Shown piece after piece: positions 62,838 through 64,000 of a stretch of 64,000 bases of DNA (its first letter is position 1; each line of letters starts with the position of its first letter). Position numbers and translations under genes: made by a program. Below the pieces are notes generated by a model that had not been told where the DNA came from, ran no database searches, and saw nothing but the letters and a program-made list of their open reading frames with translations. Origin of the DNA: Massariosphaeria phaeospora (Eukaryota > Ascomycota > Dothideomycetes > Pleosporales); NCBI GenBank assembly GCA_011032825.1, contig JAADJZ010000006.1, forward strand, positions 434,001 to 498,000, in the 5' to 3' direction.

Positions 62838-64000
62838 GTCTAAGGTGTGAGTACTATGGATAAGTTGATGAGTTGGTTGAAAGTTTTGATTATGGTGGGA
62901 GGCTTCAGCTTTTGAGGCTCTGAGTTGAATGCATCAAGTTGGTGCAGATCAACAGAGGTGTGTTGGGTGTTTAGTGGATGCGGAATGGATGAGTTATATA
63001 TCAGAGGATTCCCACTAGCGCGGTCGGTGGAACGTGAGAGTGGTTCCCGCTGGCATTGAGTACTAGGGGAGCAACAACGTTGCTATAGGTTGGATATACA
63101 AGCAATGTCGAGTGAAACTGTTGTTGCTGGTATTGGGCATATCGGGAAAGGTGCCCGCCCGTTCCGAGCTGTGGGATCTAGCCCCCGTCCCAACTTCACA
63201 GAGAAGAGGAGTTTCATCATAAATGTGTCAATCCGGGGTTGTGGCAGCTTTCACAGGTGGTAGTGGTAGAGTGAAAGGTCTGCCTCCAAGCGAGATTTCG
63301 TGTTCTGCCGAGGTGTGCTCAGATATCCCATAACGCTAGTACATGACTAAGCTCCTGACACAAGACGCGCGGACGCGTCTTGTTTGTTCACTCCCATCGA
63401 GCACGACTTATTCCAACAGATCTCATCTCTGAAATGCATTGTATCGACCGGATACTTTGTATACTGTTGCCTCAGCCGCCCCACTCGCTAGGTTTTCTTC
63501 CAAGTCCCGCACCGCCTCGGGCAAAATCAGAAGATTTTCGCGACGTCATGCAGTTTGATGTTCCCTCGGATCAATCATCACGCCACGCAGCCGTTACGAC
63601 GGCTGGGAGACCGCTTGGGTTTCCCATAACTTTCTTATCTCAAACTCACTGGGTTCTAAGGCAGGTCGACGCTGAGAAAATCCTACGGACATTTATCACA
63701 GACCCTTGACTATGTTTGAACATTGTTTATCAAGGCAGATGCACACTAGCCTCCAATCGCTGTACTTCGACCGAGCCCTAGACTTAATTTCGGGATGACT
63801 GCTTCAACGACACCGTCACGATATCGACCAAAGACAAATAGACGCACTTAATATATCAAACATCACAGTCAAATTGCCATGCTAGTGTATGGAGACCATT
63901 TTAGATTACTTTTTGGTTTTTTCTTATTTTTTGAGAACGAAAGGAAACTCACCAAGCCACCTAGCCACCTAGCCAGACTTTACATCATTCCACGTCGACG
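62838..64000. other. Intergenic to the window end
   Basis: Promoter of the 767-aa gene at the left. A perfect hairpin lies at 63360-63383. The open frame 63380-63709 lacks an ATG start and protein-like character. At 63953-63975 the unit CCACCTAG is repeated. No gene supported. Confidence 0.4.
63360..63383. repeat. Perfect 10-bp inverted repeat with 4-nt spacer, containing ACGCGT
   Basis: ACAAGACGCG and its exact reverse complement are separated by CGGA. The right arm and spacer contain ACGCGT, the MluI cell-cycle box core bound by MBF-type factors. It lies in a gene-free stretch about 520 bp upstream of the 767-aa gene. Confidence 0.8.

Noticed and set aside
1..64000. CRISPR arrays, rRNA genes, bacterial operons, or a secondary-metabolite backbone gene
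   Set aside because: No regular spacer array, no rRNA-like stretch and no polyketide, peptide-synthetase or terpene-synthase domain was found; the window is eukaryotic throughout.

Overview
This window is nuclear DNA of a filamentous ascomycete (Pezizomycotina). A Dothideomycete is likely from the overall style of the proteins, but I cannot name the species. The evidence is short introns of about 46-160 nt with GTRNGT donors and CTAAC-like branch sites, an intron-containing tRNA-Thr, and a gene set with a QDE-1-type RNA-dependent RNA polymerase, a psi-factor-producing oxygenase, and BNI4-like, SWC5, GTR2 and SUR2 homologues. Most gene models were rebuilt here by joining exons in frame; the exon limits are in each entry.

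Left part (1-32.5 kb): mostly conserved housekeeping genes. In order: a BNI4-like protein-phosphatase scaffold (+), a small coding-like ORF (-), ribosomal protein eS25 (+), a membrane cytochrome-b5/MAPR protein (-), an intact pogo-type DNA transposon with 48-bp inverted repeats and a TA duplication (8186-10029), GTR2 of the EGO/TORC1 pathway (-), tRNA-Thr(CGT) (-), a multi-pass membrane protein with an AT-hook (-), SWC5 of the SWR1 complex (+), RNA-dependent RNA polymerase (-), TCTP (-), sphinganine C4-hydroxylase (+), an unrecognised 595-aa protein (+), a secreted/one-pass Cys-rich protein (+) and a ubiquitin C-terminal hydrolase (-).

Middle (32.6-41 kb): a DUF2235 alpha/beta hydrolase (-), a 1064-aa Ppo-type fatty-acid dioxygenase/P450 fusion (+) and a small cupin (+). 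The first two are bracketed by two diverged copies of a ~210-bp dispersed repeat whose differences look like RIP (CA/TG to TA).

Right part (41-64 kb): accessory in character. It holds low-complexity, repeat-rich or orphan proteins: a Pro/Tyr/Gln-rich protein, two head-to-head RING-like proteins that both lack the same zinc ligand, an unrecognised 762-aa protein, a head-to-head pair of Pro/Tyr-rich proteins (one with an in-frame stop, one with a zinc-knuckle-like motif formed by splicing), a secreted Thr/Lys-rich protein with an apparent frameshift, a secreted protein resembling the DUF8021 family, and a 767-aa unknown. Minisatellites are frequent both in the genes and between them.

No CRISPR array, rRNA, prokaryotic operon, or NRPS/PKS/terpene cluster was seen. 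The most unusual items are the paired atypical RING genes, the disrupted Pro/Tyr-rich pair, the frameshifted secreted gene, the repeat-bracketed oxygenase/hydrolase segment, and the intact transposon sharing a window with an RNA-silencing polymerase.
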